From Phlyctochytrium arcticum (taxonomy: Eukaryota > Chytridiomycota > Chytridiomycetes > Chytridiales > Chytridiaceae), in assembly GCA_025602905.1 (NCBI GenBank), contig JAHLKI010000002.1:1178001-1242000 (forward strand): DNA of 64,000 nt. Direction: 5' to 3'. A program made the position numbers and the translations under genes. Of this stretch, positions 30,000 through 41,301 are shown piece after piece (position 1 is the stretch's first letter; each line of letters opens with the position of its first letter). The notes below the pieces were generated by a model. It was not told the origin of the DNA, ran no database searches, and saw only the letters and a program-made list of their open reading frames with translations.

Positions 30000-30433
30000 G
30001 CATGTCCAAATGTGAAGCTGCTGGCCAAAAAGTTTCGTGTAAAATCGCGTAGAGTGCTGATTACACTGGCTGGGGTGAGTTTCCGACGTTTACCAGACGT
30101 GTGTTAGCGGAAAGGTCGCGTCAGAAACGACGGATGGTGAACGAATGTCTTTGGAAAACGTACAGTAAAACGGCTCGGCCAGATCTGACAGAGATCTGAT
30201 TACCTAACTGTACAATGACTGTGCCACCCTGCCGGCACAGTCAGTAAAAACCCGGGTTGCGCTGAGGTGCTTATTCATAAGCGATTTTTGGGTTGCGGAT
30301 GGCGCGCCCAAAGAGTCTTGCCAGCCACCTGGCAGGATTTTTGGTCTGGCCGCGTCAATGTTTTTGGAGGTGAGGTCGCGCACCAATCTTGACACACATC
30401 TTGACTACGACACTCACCCCAACCTCACCCAAC
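30000..30433. other. Non-coding flank of the PIF/Harbinger element
   Basis: No gene seen. It includes the palindromic stretch AGATCTGACAGAGATCT near 30181 and a GCCGGCACAGTCA-type inverted segment near 30220-30245 (TGACTGTGCC...GGCACAGTCA). The left terminus of the Harbinger element should lie here, but I could not match it with a right terminus. Confidence 0.35.
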
Positions 30434-31676
30434 ATGCCCAAGGCCCGATCCCGCCCACGCTCTATCCTCACTAACCCAGCTGTTCTCCTTTATTTACTAA
30501 AGCCGCCCAAACCATCCCGCAAGATCTGCCCGTCTGGTACCCGTCGAACCCCCGTTGACGGTCTTTGGGAGCGGTGCATTCCGACGGACACCCGCGAATG
30601 TTTCCTCAGACACTTTTGTCTATCCCGGGAGCTCTTCGAGTGGGTAGCGGCCAAGACCGCCGACCTACTTTGGAAATATCCCGCCAGAGGGGGCCACGCG
30701 GTGGAAAAGCGTCTGGCAATCGCTCTTCACCAGTGGGGCCATGGTGCGTCGGAGCCAGTAGTGGCAGACGTCTTCAGAGTATCCATCTCTGCCGTCAGAG
30801 TAGCGTGCGTGGATGTGGCGAAAGCCATCGCCAAGAGGCTTCGCAATGTGATCCGGTTTCCCAACCGTGGCGACATGGAAGGCTGGGAGAGAATCTCCGC
30901 TGATTTTGCTCGGCGGAACATCATTGGCATTGGTGGCGCCATTGATGGCACCCATTTCCGGCTGAGAAATCCAGTGGGCGACGAGATTGACAATGCCTAT
31001 ACCGATCGAGAAGGGCAGCAATCCATCATTTGCCAGGCGGTCTGCGACGCGCAAGGTCTCTTTCGCGATGTATGTTGCTTCTTACCAGTGTGCACCTCAT
31101 CCCGCGCTCATGCGTCTTCTCATTGCATAGGTCAACATCGGCTGGGCGGGAAGCGTTCATGACAGCCGTGTTTTTACCAATTCCAAGCTCGGTCAGTCCC
31201 GGAGGAGCAGCAACTCTATCCTTCCTCCCAACTACTTTTTGCTAGGGGATTCAGGCTACGGACTAGCATCATATATGATGGTACCATACAAGGGTCTGGT
31301 CAACCCATCCGCCAAGCAGCTCCATTTCAATTTCATGCACTCGTCATCCCGCATTATTGTCGAGCAGTCCTTTGGCCGCTTGAAGGGCCGCTGGAGAATA
31401 CTCAAGGTCGAGCAGCAGGAAGATGTCGGCTTCGTAGTTCGTGTCGCCCACGCGTGCATGATATTGCATAACCTGGCGTCCAACAACGCAGCCAGCACGT
31501 ATCTGGAAGGGGAATGGGACAAGGTGGACATCCGTCCTACCAGTGCCGCTGCTCTCGACCCCGACAATCTCACTTGCGATGAGATTCCCGCGGCTGCGCT
31601 GCGCGACCGCATTGCGAATGAGATCTGGACCGGGAACACCGCGACTGAAATACGTATGAGAGAAGGCCGTCGTTGA
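30434..31676 (+). CDS. PIF/Harbinger DDE transposase (DDE_Tnp_4 type), two exons
   Basis: Cut-and-paste transposase. From ATG 30434 the N-terminal half carries a basic region (KARSRPRSIL) and a helix-turn-helix (VADVFRVSISAVRVACVDVA). The catalytic core follows: IGGAIDGTHFRLRNP (first Asp), then across an intron (31070-31130) FRDVNIGWAGSVHDSRVF (second Asp), then LLGDSGYGLASYMMVPY and FNFMHSSSRIIVEQSFGRLK (third acidic residue) with RWRIL. Skipping the intron restores the standard V-x-x-GW-x-GS-HDSR motif exactly. The frame is open to TGA at 31674, so this copy may be functional. Its partner is the convergent Myb/SANT-like gene at 31771-33192. Typical TWA target duplications were not located. 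Confidence 0.88.
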
Positions 31677-31770
31677 GAGTTTATTTTAGTTTTTTTAGTT
31701 TATTGTTGAAGTTAGGTTGAGCATAATTTATTTTCTATAAATATATATGGTAGTCTAGTCTATTCTGATA

Positions 31771-33192
31771 CTAATTTGGTGGAGGGGGGAGTCTAAGTGC
31801 GAAGCTCACCATGAGGGCCAGGAATCTGTCCTCTCTTGCGCCTTCCTCTCGGCGTCTGGTGTCATCTCTGGCTGCCTCCCCTCGGCGTCGGACGTCATCC
31901 CTTTCCTCCCGTCTCTGTAGCTCGATCTCCTGGCGCCGGTCCTCACGGGCGTCTTGAGCGTCGATTAGCGCTCTGATGAAGGACTGCTGTCCGTCCTCGG
32001 CCTGGCTCTCCTTCTGTTTGCGGCTGTCCGACCTCAACGAGGTTCTGGCTTTGGGTGGAGCAGAGGAGGCTCCGGCGGTAGAGGAGGTTCTGGCGGCAGC
32101 GGCAGTGGAGGGTCCGGCGGTAGAGGAGGTTCCGGCGGCAGCGGCAGTGGAGGGTCTGGCGGAAGAGGAGGGTCCGGCAACAGCGGCAGTGGAGGGGTCG
32201 GCGGAAGAAGAGGCTCCTAACTCTCCCAACATGTCGGCGAGGTCGTAGTCAATGCCGCCAAGGCTGTCAACCATGGCATCCGGGCGGGTGGCGGCCGACA
32301 ATCCCATCATCAACACCATCGTATCCCACCAAGGGTATCGGAGCCGAGAGGCCCCAACTCCTTCGCTCCCAGTAGTACTCAGTTTGGCGACGGCTTCCTT
32401 GTAGTCCTTCAAGATGTTTTGCCATTTTTGAAACCCTTGCTCCAGGGTCCACCTCTCCGCCAGCCCGCTTCCCCCCCAACGATGCTGAAGGAACTTGTTG
32501 AGTTCCGGGACAGTGTACGCGGCATTGAAATCGCTGGCCAGGAATTTCGCCTTGACATGTTTGCGCGCTTCGTTGTAGAGTTCCACCAATGCCGAGCTTT
32601 CTTGAGCGGTCCAGGAAGGACGCGACGTGCTGAGGTTTTCCTGAGCCTCTTGTTCCTTCCGCGCCTTCTCCGCGGCTTTGTTTTGGGCAATGAGGTCCTT
32701 GGCTTGTTGCTTGGCGGCCGCCGCTGCCTCTTTGGCCAGTTTCTTGTTCTCTTTCTTCTTTTGTTGGGCTAGTTTCTTGGCGGCTGCCTCTTGGGCCTTG
32801 GTGGCAATTTGGGCTCCTTCGGCAACAGCCTTGGCGAACAGCTGCTGGTGCTTGGCGAGATCGCTGGTGATCCTGTCTTCCTCCATTTCAGCGCCAGTCC
32901 GCCGCTTCTTTCGTGCCTTGGTTACAGTTGCTGACCCGGAGGCTTGGTCGCTGGGAAATTCCCTGACCGGTGCCCTTTTCTCTCTGATACTCCTTCTCTC
33001 TTGGGTACTTTTGCGTGCACCAGATTTGACAACTGGATCAAGAGGCGGGGGAGTCGATTCGGGGGTGACAGTCGGATCACGAACACGACAGGGAGAGAGG
33101 CTCCAATCGATTGGAATAGAGCTGCCAGACAGTCCAGACGCGTGAGTACGGGAAGATTGGGAAGAGTCGGAAGAGTCGCTTGAGCTAGGCAT
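31771..33192 (-). CDS. Myb/SANT-like protein, PIF/Harbinger partner
   Basis: Second gene of the Harbinger transposon; in this superfamily a Myb-like protein helps the transposase bind DNA and enter the nucleus. ATG 33192 (MPSSSDSSDSSQSSRTHASG) opens a Ser-rich N-terminus with basic patches (KARKKRR), then a long Lys/Ala coiled coil (AAKKLAQQKKKENKKLAKEA). The trihelix/Myb-like domain follows: SWTAQESSALVELYNEARKH, then RWTLEQGFQKWQNILKDYKE. Four near-identical TSSTAGPSTAAAA-type repeats and a charged REERDDVRRRGEAARDD tail close the protein. It is convergent with the transposase, with 94 bp between stop codons. An in-frame upstream extension to 33324 exists but ATG 33192 suits the layout best. 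Confidence 0.75.
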   Translation of the reverse strand: MPSSSDSSDSSQSSRTHASGLSGSSIPIDWSLSPCRVRDPTVTPESTPPPLDPVVKSGARKSTQERRSIREKRAPVREFPSDQASGSATVTKARKKRRTGAEMEEDRITSDLAKHQQLFAKAVAEGAQIATKAQEAAAKKLAQQKKKENKKLAKEAAAAAKQQAKDLIAQNKAAEKARKEQEAQENLSTSRPSWTAQESSALVELYNEARKHVKAKFLASDFNAAYTVPELNKFLQHRWGGSGLAERWTLEQGFQKWQNILKDYKEAVAKLSTTGSEGVGASRLRYPWWDTMVLMMGLSAATRPDAMVDSLGGIDYDLADMLGELGASSSADPSTAAVAGPSSSARPSTAAAAGTSSTAGPSTAAAARTSSTAGASSAPPKARTSLRSDSRKQKESQAEDGQQSFIRALIDAQDAREDRRQEIELQRREERDDVRRRGEAARDDTRRREEGAREDRFLALMVSFALRLPPPPN

Positions 33193-33980
33193 GATGGCTT
33201 TGCAGGCAGGTAAAGTTGAACTTGAGGGAGAGAAACTGGCAGACAGGCTGCTCCTTTTATAGCCGGGTAACAGCCCCCTTTTCTTACCATGGGGGGGAAT
33301 GGACATTGGCCTTGGCTGTTTCATTCATCCGCAACCTGTGCTTTGCGGGCGTTTGGCCCGTTGAAATGCATCAAATGTCATTGTTTCATAGGGCAGATTG
33401 TTCTGGGGAACTTGGGGAAGCATTGTGGATTGTGTATTGTACATTGTGCATTTTTTCCAATCAAGATTATACATTTTGGAGAATTTTTGGATGTAGCGAA
33501 AATTAGCTGTTTGACGCGTCGGTTGTCGCTGACGCATCTCGCGATCTCAACCAAGCTCGCGAGGTAGGTTGAGATTTGACGGTTTGTGAGCGCGGCGCGA
33601 GCAAAACGGCCTTAAAATCGGCTTACGTAAAGCCGCCGGGGCTGCTAAGCACAGGAGACGCCAGGCGCCCGCGAGGTGGCCGTGGTTGAACCCAGCTGAA
33701 CCAACAGTGTGGCCCCGAATTTTCGAAACGCGCTTTTAGCTTAACTCTGAACCCAAAAAAACAGCTGCGCAAATCTCAACCGCGCGGTTCAAATCCCAGT
33801 AAATTGTCAGCCTAAGGTCTCGAATACAGAAAGTCTAATCTACCTCATTTATATCATCAGCTTCAACTCGGGCTATACTGTTTTACAAGAGGACCAAAAG
33901 GGCGGATCTGCCATAAGCAACATTGGCCTAACTGGGACAAGGTAGGCCGGATCAAGGTAACATATGTCACGTTTTTTTTT
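33193..33980. other. Non-coding flank; inverted repeat GGTTGAGATTTG
   Basis: No gene. GGTTGAGATTTG at about 33567 and CAAATCTCAACC at about 33772 form an inverted repeat ~200 bp apart around a GC-rich core, perhaps a small MITE or the right end of the Harbinger element. AT-rich DNA follows to 33980. Confidence 0.35.
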
Positions 33981-35080
33981 GTCCAGGGGTCAAATTGAGT
34001 CAGGGCAAATTTTGGTTTTAGAATTGAGAATGTCAAAGTTGGACTTTTATAATTATATTTGATGATCCTGTGAATTTTTGTCCGATGTTCCCATGCAGCC
34101 TAAAATAGCTGGGGTGCTCCTTTTGAAGAGCACTGAGATATTTCGGATCCTCTTGATACTCAGTATCCAACAATTCAAAGTTTTCCTCCCCAAACTTGCT
34201 AGGATTTGTAATGAACAGTGCCAAGATAAGGTTGCAAAAAGTTCTGATCTCTTCCACTGTGAGAAAATTTACTGCCCTGTACAGTAGGTATCTGTAACCC
34301 TCTCAAAGTTTTCTACACGGTATCCGAGCCACCGCCTAATCACATAATGTTCAATATTCCCGGGAATATTAACTGTGCTTCATAGTATCCGAGCCACCAC
34401 CCTGCATGAACTTTCCCTCTCCCACAATGTGACCCGGGTGAATAATTGCGTAATGTTCTCAATGTTCCCGGGAATATTAACTATGCGTTTGTTACCGTCA
34501 TCATATTGAAGCCGACACTCCGCTTGCGGCCATGCAGGTATCCTCCTCCAACCCAACTCAGCCGGTGCATTCCAAAAAATCTGGACAAGGTTTCCCAATT
34601 CATTCCAGAGTATTGCAATACTGGTGAGTTGGAAGTGATGACTGAAGAAAAACGTGGGAAAAAGGACAGGTGCAAGGTGGGGCAGGAAATGGATAAAAAC
34701 AACAACCATTTGGTCAAATTACTATTAATTGTCCCACTTGCCAGAAACGGCTCTTTGGATACTGGCCAACAGAAAGTTTTTTTTCCGGCAATCTGTACGG
34801 AAAAGCGCCGGTAACCAATGGTCTGTATGTTGAAGTGTGTTTAATATTCCCGGGAATGTTAGCCACTTTGTACAGGTACTTTATTCTTTTGTTAACGTCA
34901 TGCGTACGCGTCGTTCTATCAATATCATTCTTAATATGTCCGGGATAAACATCCAGTCAAAAAAAAGTCTGCACTTACAATTGGGACAAAAATTCCCAAG
35001 AACATCAAATAAAATAGTCCAACTTTGACATTCTCAATTTTAAAACCAAAATTTGTCCAGACTCAATTTGCCCCCTGGAC
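33981..35080. mobile_element. 1.1-kb element with ~100-bp terminal inverted repeats
   Basis: The left end reads GTCCAGGGGTCAAATTGAGT and the right end, in reverse complement, GTCCAGGGGGCAAATTGAGT; similarity continues for ~100 bp (33981-34083 versus 34983-35080) with few mismatches and one small indel. Outside them ATATGTCACG and CATGACACATA are also roughly inverted, so the true ends may lie ~20 bp further out. The interior has no transposase; one short reverse frame (34257-34033) lies partly in the left repeat. Three AATATTCCCGGGAATATT-type palindromes lie inside. It is a non-autonomous DNA transposon of undetermined superfamily. Confidence 0.7.
34353..34860. repeat. Three 18-bp AATATTCCCGGGAATATT palindromes
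   Basis: Perfect copy at 34353-34370; one-base variants at 34461-34478 (AATGTTCCCGGGAATATT) and 34843-34860 (AATATTCCCGGGAATGTT). Copies one and two are each preceded by GTATCCGAGCCACC and AATGTTC-type sequence, so a ~100-bp unit was duplicated. They could be binding sites or simply part of an internal repeat of the transposon. Confidence 0.6.
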
Positions 35081-35111
35081 AATTCTGTGCATGACACATA
35101 ATTGTGGAGGT

Positions 35112-35580
35112 TGTCGGAGTTTGAGAGGCACTTGAAAGGGACAACACCACAAGGACTTCAAGAGTCAAGAGTCAGATCAAAGTCAGGGGAAGAACAGAAT
35201 GTATTTGGGGGGAAGTGTATTGTTATAGAAGCTTAATTTTGTGGGAAGGGAATGAAGAAGGTTCTTTTTATGGGCCGAGAACAAGAAGGGGGAACTGCAA
35301 GACTACACTAAACTACGAGCTAATCTCGAATCTAATCTGAAGATATAGGGTCCAAACTGCGAAGATAGAAGTCCAGAAGGCAAAGATAGAAACTCCAGAA
35401 GACAAAGTTAGCAAGTCCAGAAGGGGGGTTTTGTTGAGAACATTCAGGCAACTGCAAGAGGGAGCCAAGGAGATCCGGTTGTGGGAGACATCCAGGTTGT
35501 CATGGTAACCAATGGAACAGCGGGTTGTTGCTGATACTACAGTTGTGACTAAGCCACCCCCTGCCAACCAAAAATGCCAT
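35112..35580 (-). repeat. Solo LTR-like sequence, copy A (reverse)
   Basis: Read on the reverse strand it contains a TATA-like CATAAAAAGAACC, then CTTTGATCTGACTCTTGACT, GAAGTCCTTG and an end CAAACTCCGACA. Copies on the plus strand at about 35780-36240 and at 49541-49947 share the same order. TGTCGGAGTTTG, the reverse complement of that end, starts the 49.5-kb copy, giving the short inverted termini expected of an LTR. Confidence 0.6.
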
Positions 35581-35779
35581 GAATTGGACTGAAAACAACA
35601 ATGGGGTGGGAAACTGACAATTTAGTGGGGACCTGTGTAGATCCCACACTCACTCAGCATGCTGCCTAAAAGGAAGTAGGGGAAGGTTGCTTGCTGCAAC
35701 CAACCGGTTAGGGTTACAATTGGGTATGGGTAATAGGCTGGGCTCTGTGATTCTGCAAATTGATAGTGTGTCATTAGAA

Positions 35780-36240
35780 TGACCCATGTCATGGCCGTCG
35801 CCGTGATTATCCTAGTTGCCCTGCCAACAGGATTGCCATGTCAACAACCTGACTCAACCACTGCACACCCGCTGTGCATCAGCCTGGTTCACACCGCAAC
35901 CTCCTCAGCACTTCTGGTTCACCACAACCTTCCCCAGCATTGCCCAATCCACCACATCATATGTCCACACCCAATCTCCACAAGGTGCCCCTGTCCGCTC
36001 AGCTCCCCATAGTAGTGTAGTTTGTGGTAGTCCAATAGAATATGTAGTTCAGTTCAGTGTGATTGTTTCTCCTATAAAAGGACGGCCTTGGTTACCCCCT
36101 TCTGTTCAACCAAGCTGCTTCCACCCCATACAATCCTGAATACATTATTACCGTCTTCCCCTTGACTTGATCTGACTCTTGACTCCATAGTCCTTGCGGT
36201 GCCCCCTTCCTGTTGCCCTTGCAAACTCAGATGCTTACAT
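35780..36240 (+). repeat. Solo LTR-like sequence, copy B (forward)
   Basis: Contains CTATAAAAGGACGGCCTTGG (TATA box), AATACATTATTACCG, CTTGATCTGACTCTTGACTC and GTCCTTGCGGTG in the same order as copies A and C. It stands head-to-head with copy A about 200 bp away. Boundaries are approximate; no target duplication found. Confidence 0.55.
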
Positions 36241-37350
36241 GCTCATCAATCCTTTTTGGTCATATTGATCTTGCGAGCATAGTCTTTTCCCTAAGCTTCA
36301 GTTGCTGCAGATAGACATCCTTCTGTAACACCCACCTATTTCCATAGAATGACCCACCCATGTGTGGTCACTGCAGCCAACTGTGTGGCTGAGGTCATTT
36401 GGGCCTGTTATGGTTTATAATGGTTGTATGCGCACAGCCACTTTGGTCAGTTCCGCAGAAAAAATTCAAAAAATGTAAGATCCAGCACAACCACTCCCAA
36501 CATCTACCATCCCAGTCTCCCAAAATCCCTCAGTAGAAAATTTGGCATTAATTAAACGAGTGGTTCTTTTGAGCAAATCCCATCCACACACACATTTCTT
36601 GTGTAACCAAGTGAAATCCCACTCTCCAGTGTTCATTTAACCATAATGGGCCCAAGAAATACCACGGGCATGGGATTTCACTTTGTTTACTTTCAGATCT
36701 TGTACTTGAAATTTTATAACTTGACATTTGCTTGAATAATACAACATCTGCTTTGGCCATTCTTTGCTGCATGAGAGATTTGTCAGACATCGCCACTCAA
36801 TGCTGGTGGGATCTCGCTATCCTCTTGTTTCTGCCCTGGTCGCCCTCGAGCACTGTCAATCCCTCTCGACCTTTGGTCTCGAGTGATTGTGCTGTGCGCT
36901 CTCGAGCTAGGGCTTCAACCTGGAGGATTTAGCTTGAATCCCACCGCGTCTCGTGGCATATCTAGTACACATCTACCCCCCTCCCCCCTTCCTACAACCC
37001 CACAACCAACAATATTGAAGAACATGTCAACGCCAGCAAGGTGAACATCACTTTCGAGTTTCCTGGCTTTTTGTTGGGTACCCAACCAAAGAAGTGGCCT
37101 ACCCCGTTAGCAACGGTGAGAAGACCTACGTCCTCTACCGCTGCCAATGGGGCGACGACGGCTGGTGCGAGGACGTGGTGGCTATGGACCACAGCCAAGA
37201 CCGATTCCATAGCAAGAGGTGGATTTATTGATGTTTTGGTAGATGGTTATTCTTATTTACAAGTGCCAGGAATCTATCATAAGGAGGACGCTACGGATGG
37301 GGCTTAGCTATCATGACATACGCACGGGGTAGTGGGCACAACAACCAGAC
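36241..37350. other. No supported gene; Copia LTR side
   Basis: No convincing gene. Short frames near 37041-37305 have no motif. The right part (up to 37359) should be the Copia 3' LTR on the reverse strand. The rest is unexplained AT- and CT-rich DNA. Confidence 0.35.
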
Positions 37351-38325
37351 AATTGAACACCCTCCCTTGCTGAGTACTCCGATGCTTCGAAAAGTTGCCT
37401 AAAACTATCTGAGCATTACTACCCTCACTGGCTGCAACGTCAGCTCTGGTCCCCAAATTCCCATCGCCCATTTGAACTCTTTGAATTTCGGTCCCGGCAG
37501 CGGCTTTGTCAGGATATCGGCCACTTGATCATTCGTATGTACCCTCTCGAGCTCCACACTTCCTTCCTTCACCCATTCCCGTAAGCTGTGGTAATGGACG
37601 TCCAAGTGGGTCGCGCGGTCGTGGTCAACAAATGATGTCCCCATTTGAATTCTTCTTCAGGTCATACACCCATTTCAGGCCCAACGCTTTATGTCCTTTC
37701 ACCATGAGGTGTCGCACCCAAGTACCATTCTCGCCAATGGAATTCATCTCTGCATCCATTGCATTGCTCCAATATTCCTTGTATGCGCAGTTGTCGCCCG
37801 TGGCTTCCCTATAGGATTGAGGGACAACAATCCTTCTCGCTTGCTCTGCGGTGAAGATGATATCCGTCTGCGCCTCCGCCTCCCTCATTGCTTCCAGCTC
37901 GGCTATACGTGCTTCAACAGCTTCGGCGTGCAACTTCATCACATGGTTGCGCAGTTTAGCAGGCACAAATCTTACTTGTCCGGAACATCTAGGGTTGGGA
38001 GGATGAATGGGTGAAGCAGAGACGGGTATGGAAACATCGACTGGGCCAGCAATAATGGCATGATCTGCAGCAGGAGCACTCAGTGGTATATTTGGTGCAA
38101 CACCTGGGTCGACGGGTGCCGCTCCTTCAACCTCCGCATTTGCAACTTCTATAACCTCGCGGTAGGGTGGTTGGCGACAGATTTTTTGGAACTGCCGCGG
38201 GGGCGCGCCATTGGAGCCAGTGAAGTGGCGCGACATGGCGCGCCATGCGCAGCAGTAGTTATTCGATAGCCCGCGAAGTTGATTTTTTGTAGTCTTCATT
38301 GGCTCGACGGTCAGCGCGTCCGGCG

Positions 38326-41301
38326 CAGGGCTAGTGAGCCCGAGTTCAATACCACTCCACAGAGTGTTTTTTTTTGTTTTTTGGTGACTTTTGTGCCAAA
38401 GACATTTTTGCAAAGAACAAACAAACACTCAAGACAGACTCAAGAAATAAATATTTAATAAATAAAACCAGCTACTTTTCAGCTATCTGAATTAATCTAA
38501 TGCTCTAATCGAAAAGTGAATCAATGTCATGAACCAGCTAGTCATCATCTTCTTCGGTGTTGTTCTGTGGCGCAAAGTCTGATTGACCTGTTGGCTGGTC
38601 CGTTCCAAACAGTTGATCAACCATATTGAAGTCAAACAATGTCTCCATGTATGCAGCTTCCCGACTCTGGAGGATGGCCTGGTCCCGAGGCACCCGCTCC
38701 TGCCCAGCTTTGAACTCTTCCAACTCGTAGATGCCCATCAGTTCGTCCATGTCAGTGATCATGTCCAGCTCCTCTGGTACTCCGTTGTTACGAGCGTCGA
38801 ACCTTCCTGCAGCTGCACTTGACCGTTTCCTTGGCGCTTGCGTATGGTAATGCATCTTCAGTTGGGTCATCATCATAAGGGTGGACGTACTCATACGGTT
38901 ACGGTACTTGGTTTTTGTTGCCGCCATCATCGAAAACAACCCTTCAACGCCGGCCGCATGCACAACCACCTCAAACAAGATGCAGCAGAACCGTTTGAGT
39001 GGTCCGGTGACCTCCGTTGCCATGAGTTCCGTCCAGTACTGAAATGCATCCTGCGTCGCTATTGAGTTGTATGGCGGTAGATCGTTGTAGTATAATCTCG
39101 TCTAGAAAACTCAAAAGGTCAGCGAATTGTATGAGGAGAAGCCAAAATCGACCTGATTATTTACCTGCTCTTTGATGATGGCGAGTTCAGACTTGTTGAA
39201 TCCCCAATTCTGGGCGAGACGGAGCACATCCTTTTGCATATCAACCAGAGTCGTGTTCAGCGGCAACGCCACTCTTCGGAACCGTGGCGAGAGGAAGAAG
39301 GCAACCCGATAAATGGGGAGATCAAAGGTCTGGGCTCGATCGTCAATAGCACTGCCAGCGTGAATAGACCAATGTGTAAAGCGGACACCAACTTCAGCGG
39401 CCTTGACCTGACGATAAGTGGTAAGCAGTTCTTTCCAAATGTCCCCCAGGTTTGTAGAAGCAAACTCCAGCCGCGCAATCGCCTCAACCATGGGAGAGAG
39501 GATCTTGACAAGGTTGTCATTGTTGACGAAGTGTTCTCTGTCCCCGAGGATGGGTTTGATTGCTTTGTTCTTGATCTCCGGCATGTCAATGGTGCGATCA
39601 TCGCGTGTCCACATACGTAGAGATATCGTGTCGGATACCATGTTGCTTTGCGTACATCCGGAGTTGCTCGTGCCAGTAAGAAGAGGCGGAAAAAAAGTTG
39701 ACGATGACCTTGTTCTTTCTGACAACTGCGTCTATTTCGGGGTGCTTGAGAATGTCTTTAACGATCAAGTTGAAGACGTGAAGGCAACATGCGATGCACT
39801 GTATGGCAGCTGATTCTTGTTGCAACAAATCTCGCAGGTTGATCATAGGATTGGGGTTGTCCGTCACAACCGCAACGATCTTTTTGAGTGAAACATGCTT
39901 CTTCATCAAAGAGGCCAAGATAGCAGCGCGGAGATGGACCGCTGTGTGTCGCTGCCCATGCAACTCCAGTACATCAATGAATATCTTGAAACGTTCGCCT
40001 TTCACTAGCATCATGGCATAGATGCTGTTGCCAGACACATCAGTCCAGCCGTCCAGCGAAAGGGTTAAATGGTCTTGCTTGTCCAGTAGAGCCTCAACAT
40101 CCAGTTCGTAGGAGGCGTGAAGTATGGGCAGTTGGTTTGAAATAAGGTTGTCCCGATTCGGCAAGGTGTAGACTGCCCCTGCAAACTCTTTCTGATATTC
40201 TCGGAAGTAAGGGCTTTGGAGAAATGCGAATGGGATGTTGGAAGTAATGATGGCCTGAAGTAGCATGATGTGCAATTTTGTGGTACGCTGTTTCGAGATA
40301 GGATGGAAGAATCGGGCCTCGTCGACACGTTGTCGCTTGAAGCCGAACACACTACCGGAACCAGCACTACTGGCAACTCCAGTGGTTTGATCTGTTGTTT
40401 CGGAATCACGGTCCTGCAGCAGGTGCTCCTTGATGTTCTTCAATCTGTATTCAGCTTTGGCATCCTCGGGGATCAACGTACAGCTGGTGCTGACATGGGC
40501 GAACAACATAGCGGGTCGGGCCGAAGGGAAGATCTGCAAGCAATGCTTGCACTTGGCGGTACATCGGCGATGAGTACTCATATCTTCGGAGACCAAGAAT
40601 CCCTTCCATTTGGAACCAAAGCTGGAATTGGGCTCTTTCCAATTATGAGCGGGGGTAGATGAGGAAGCCATGTCGAGCAAAAGATACCAAAGTTCAGAAA
40701 ACTAGTGATAAAAAGTAATGAGTGAGACAAAACTTTACTTTTCAAGTCAAGTGAAAGCGCTCATACCTTGTTACAGAACAATAGAAGGGAACTATGTTCA
40801 GACTAAGTACAGTACTGTCAAAGTACAGTTGGGAAGTTCAAGAACAGGGACGGATAAGACTCGTTAGACAAGGGGACAAGGTGCAGAGTGATATCAATGT
40901 ATTCAAGTTCCGGGGCCAGTTATACATTACAAAGGGGGCAGGCAAGACGTCGCCCTATTATACAGTTTTGCTACAAATTCTGACTATGCTAAGGGGGATT
41001 CAACCAGGACCTCTAACCCCCTACTGCTTTCCTACCGCGTCCTTCTTTCCTTTCAAACTAAGGCCAATCGGCTTCCTTCTTCTATCCGATTGGTGCAAGC
41101 GTGCGGGCTCCTATCTTCGGGTTGTCGCGAGAACTGGCATTGGCCTATGAGTCCGGTTATCAAGCTTGTGTCTTGTTGGTGATGAAAGAAGATCGCAATG
41201 CTGAACAAGGTGCTGGTTGTGACATACGCGACGCGTCTCGCGACGTGTCCTGGCTGTGTACTTCATTCTGGGTCACGCTCCGGGGAGCGGGACAAGCCCT
41301 G
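38326..41301 (-). mobile_element. hAT transposon (2,976 bp) nested in Copia
   Basis: The left end CAGGGCTAGTGAGCCCG (38326) matches the reverse complement of the right end, CAGGGCTTGTCCCGCTC (ending 41301), in 9 of the first 10 bases; this is the usual CAGGG terminus of hAT elements. The element carries a broken BED-type transposase on the reverse strand. It separates the Copia post-integrase segment (right) from the Copia RT linker (left), so it inserted into Copia. The 8-bp flanks (GTCCGGCG and CGCAAAGG) do not match, so the target duplication has decayed or one edge is misplaced. Confidence 0.7.
38538..40671 (-). pseudogene. hAT transposase with BED zinc finger, probably inactive
   Basis: From ATG 40671 (MASSSTPAHNWKEPNSSFGS) the N-terminus has a BED-like finger (CKHCLQIFPSARPAMLFAHV then STSC). 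A DUF659/hAT core follows (HLTLSLDGWTDVSGNSIYAM, IVAVVTDNPNPMINLRDLLQ, CIACCLHVFNLIVKDILKHP). The frame changes near 39700, continuing in another frame (IKPILGDREHFVNNDNLVKI, LPIYRVAFFLSPRFRR), and a last segment (39023-38538) carries the C-terminal dimerisation motif (GVEGLFSMMAATKTKYRNRM) and an acidic tail. Introns could explain the later joins (AG/GT sites are present near 39100), but the 39.7-kb frame change looks like an indel. Confidence 0.7.

Noticed and set aside
30100..33800. Possible Harbinger terminal inverted repeats
   Set aside because: Several AAACGGC and TTTTTGGGTT-like matches were seen, but none aligned beyond ~10 bp with a consistent 3-bp duplication.
33760..33805. A GGTTCAAATCC-like string resembling a tRNA B box
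   Set aside because: The flanking bases do not form a T-arm stem, and no acceptor, D or anticodon arm can be drawn around it.
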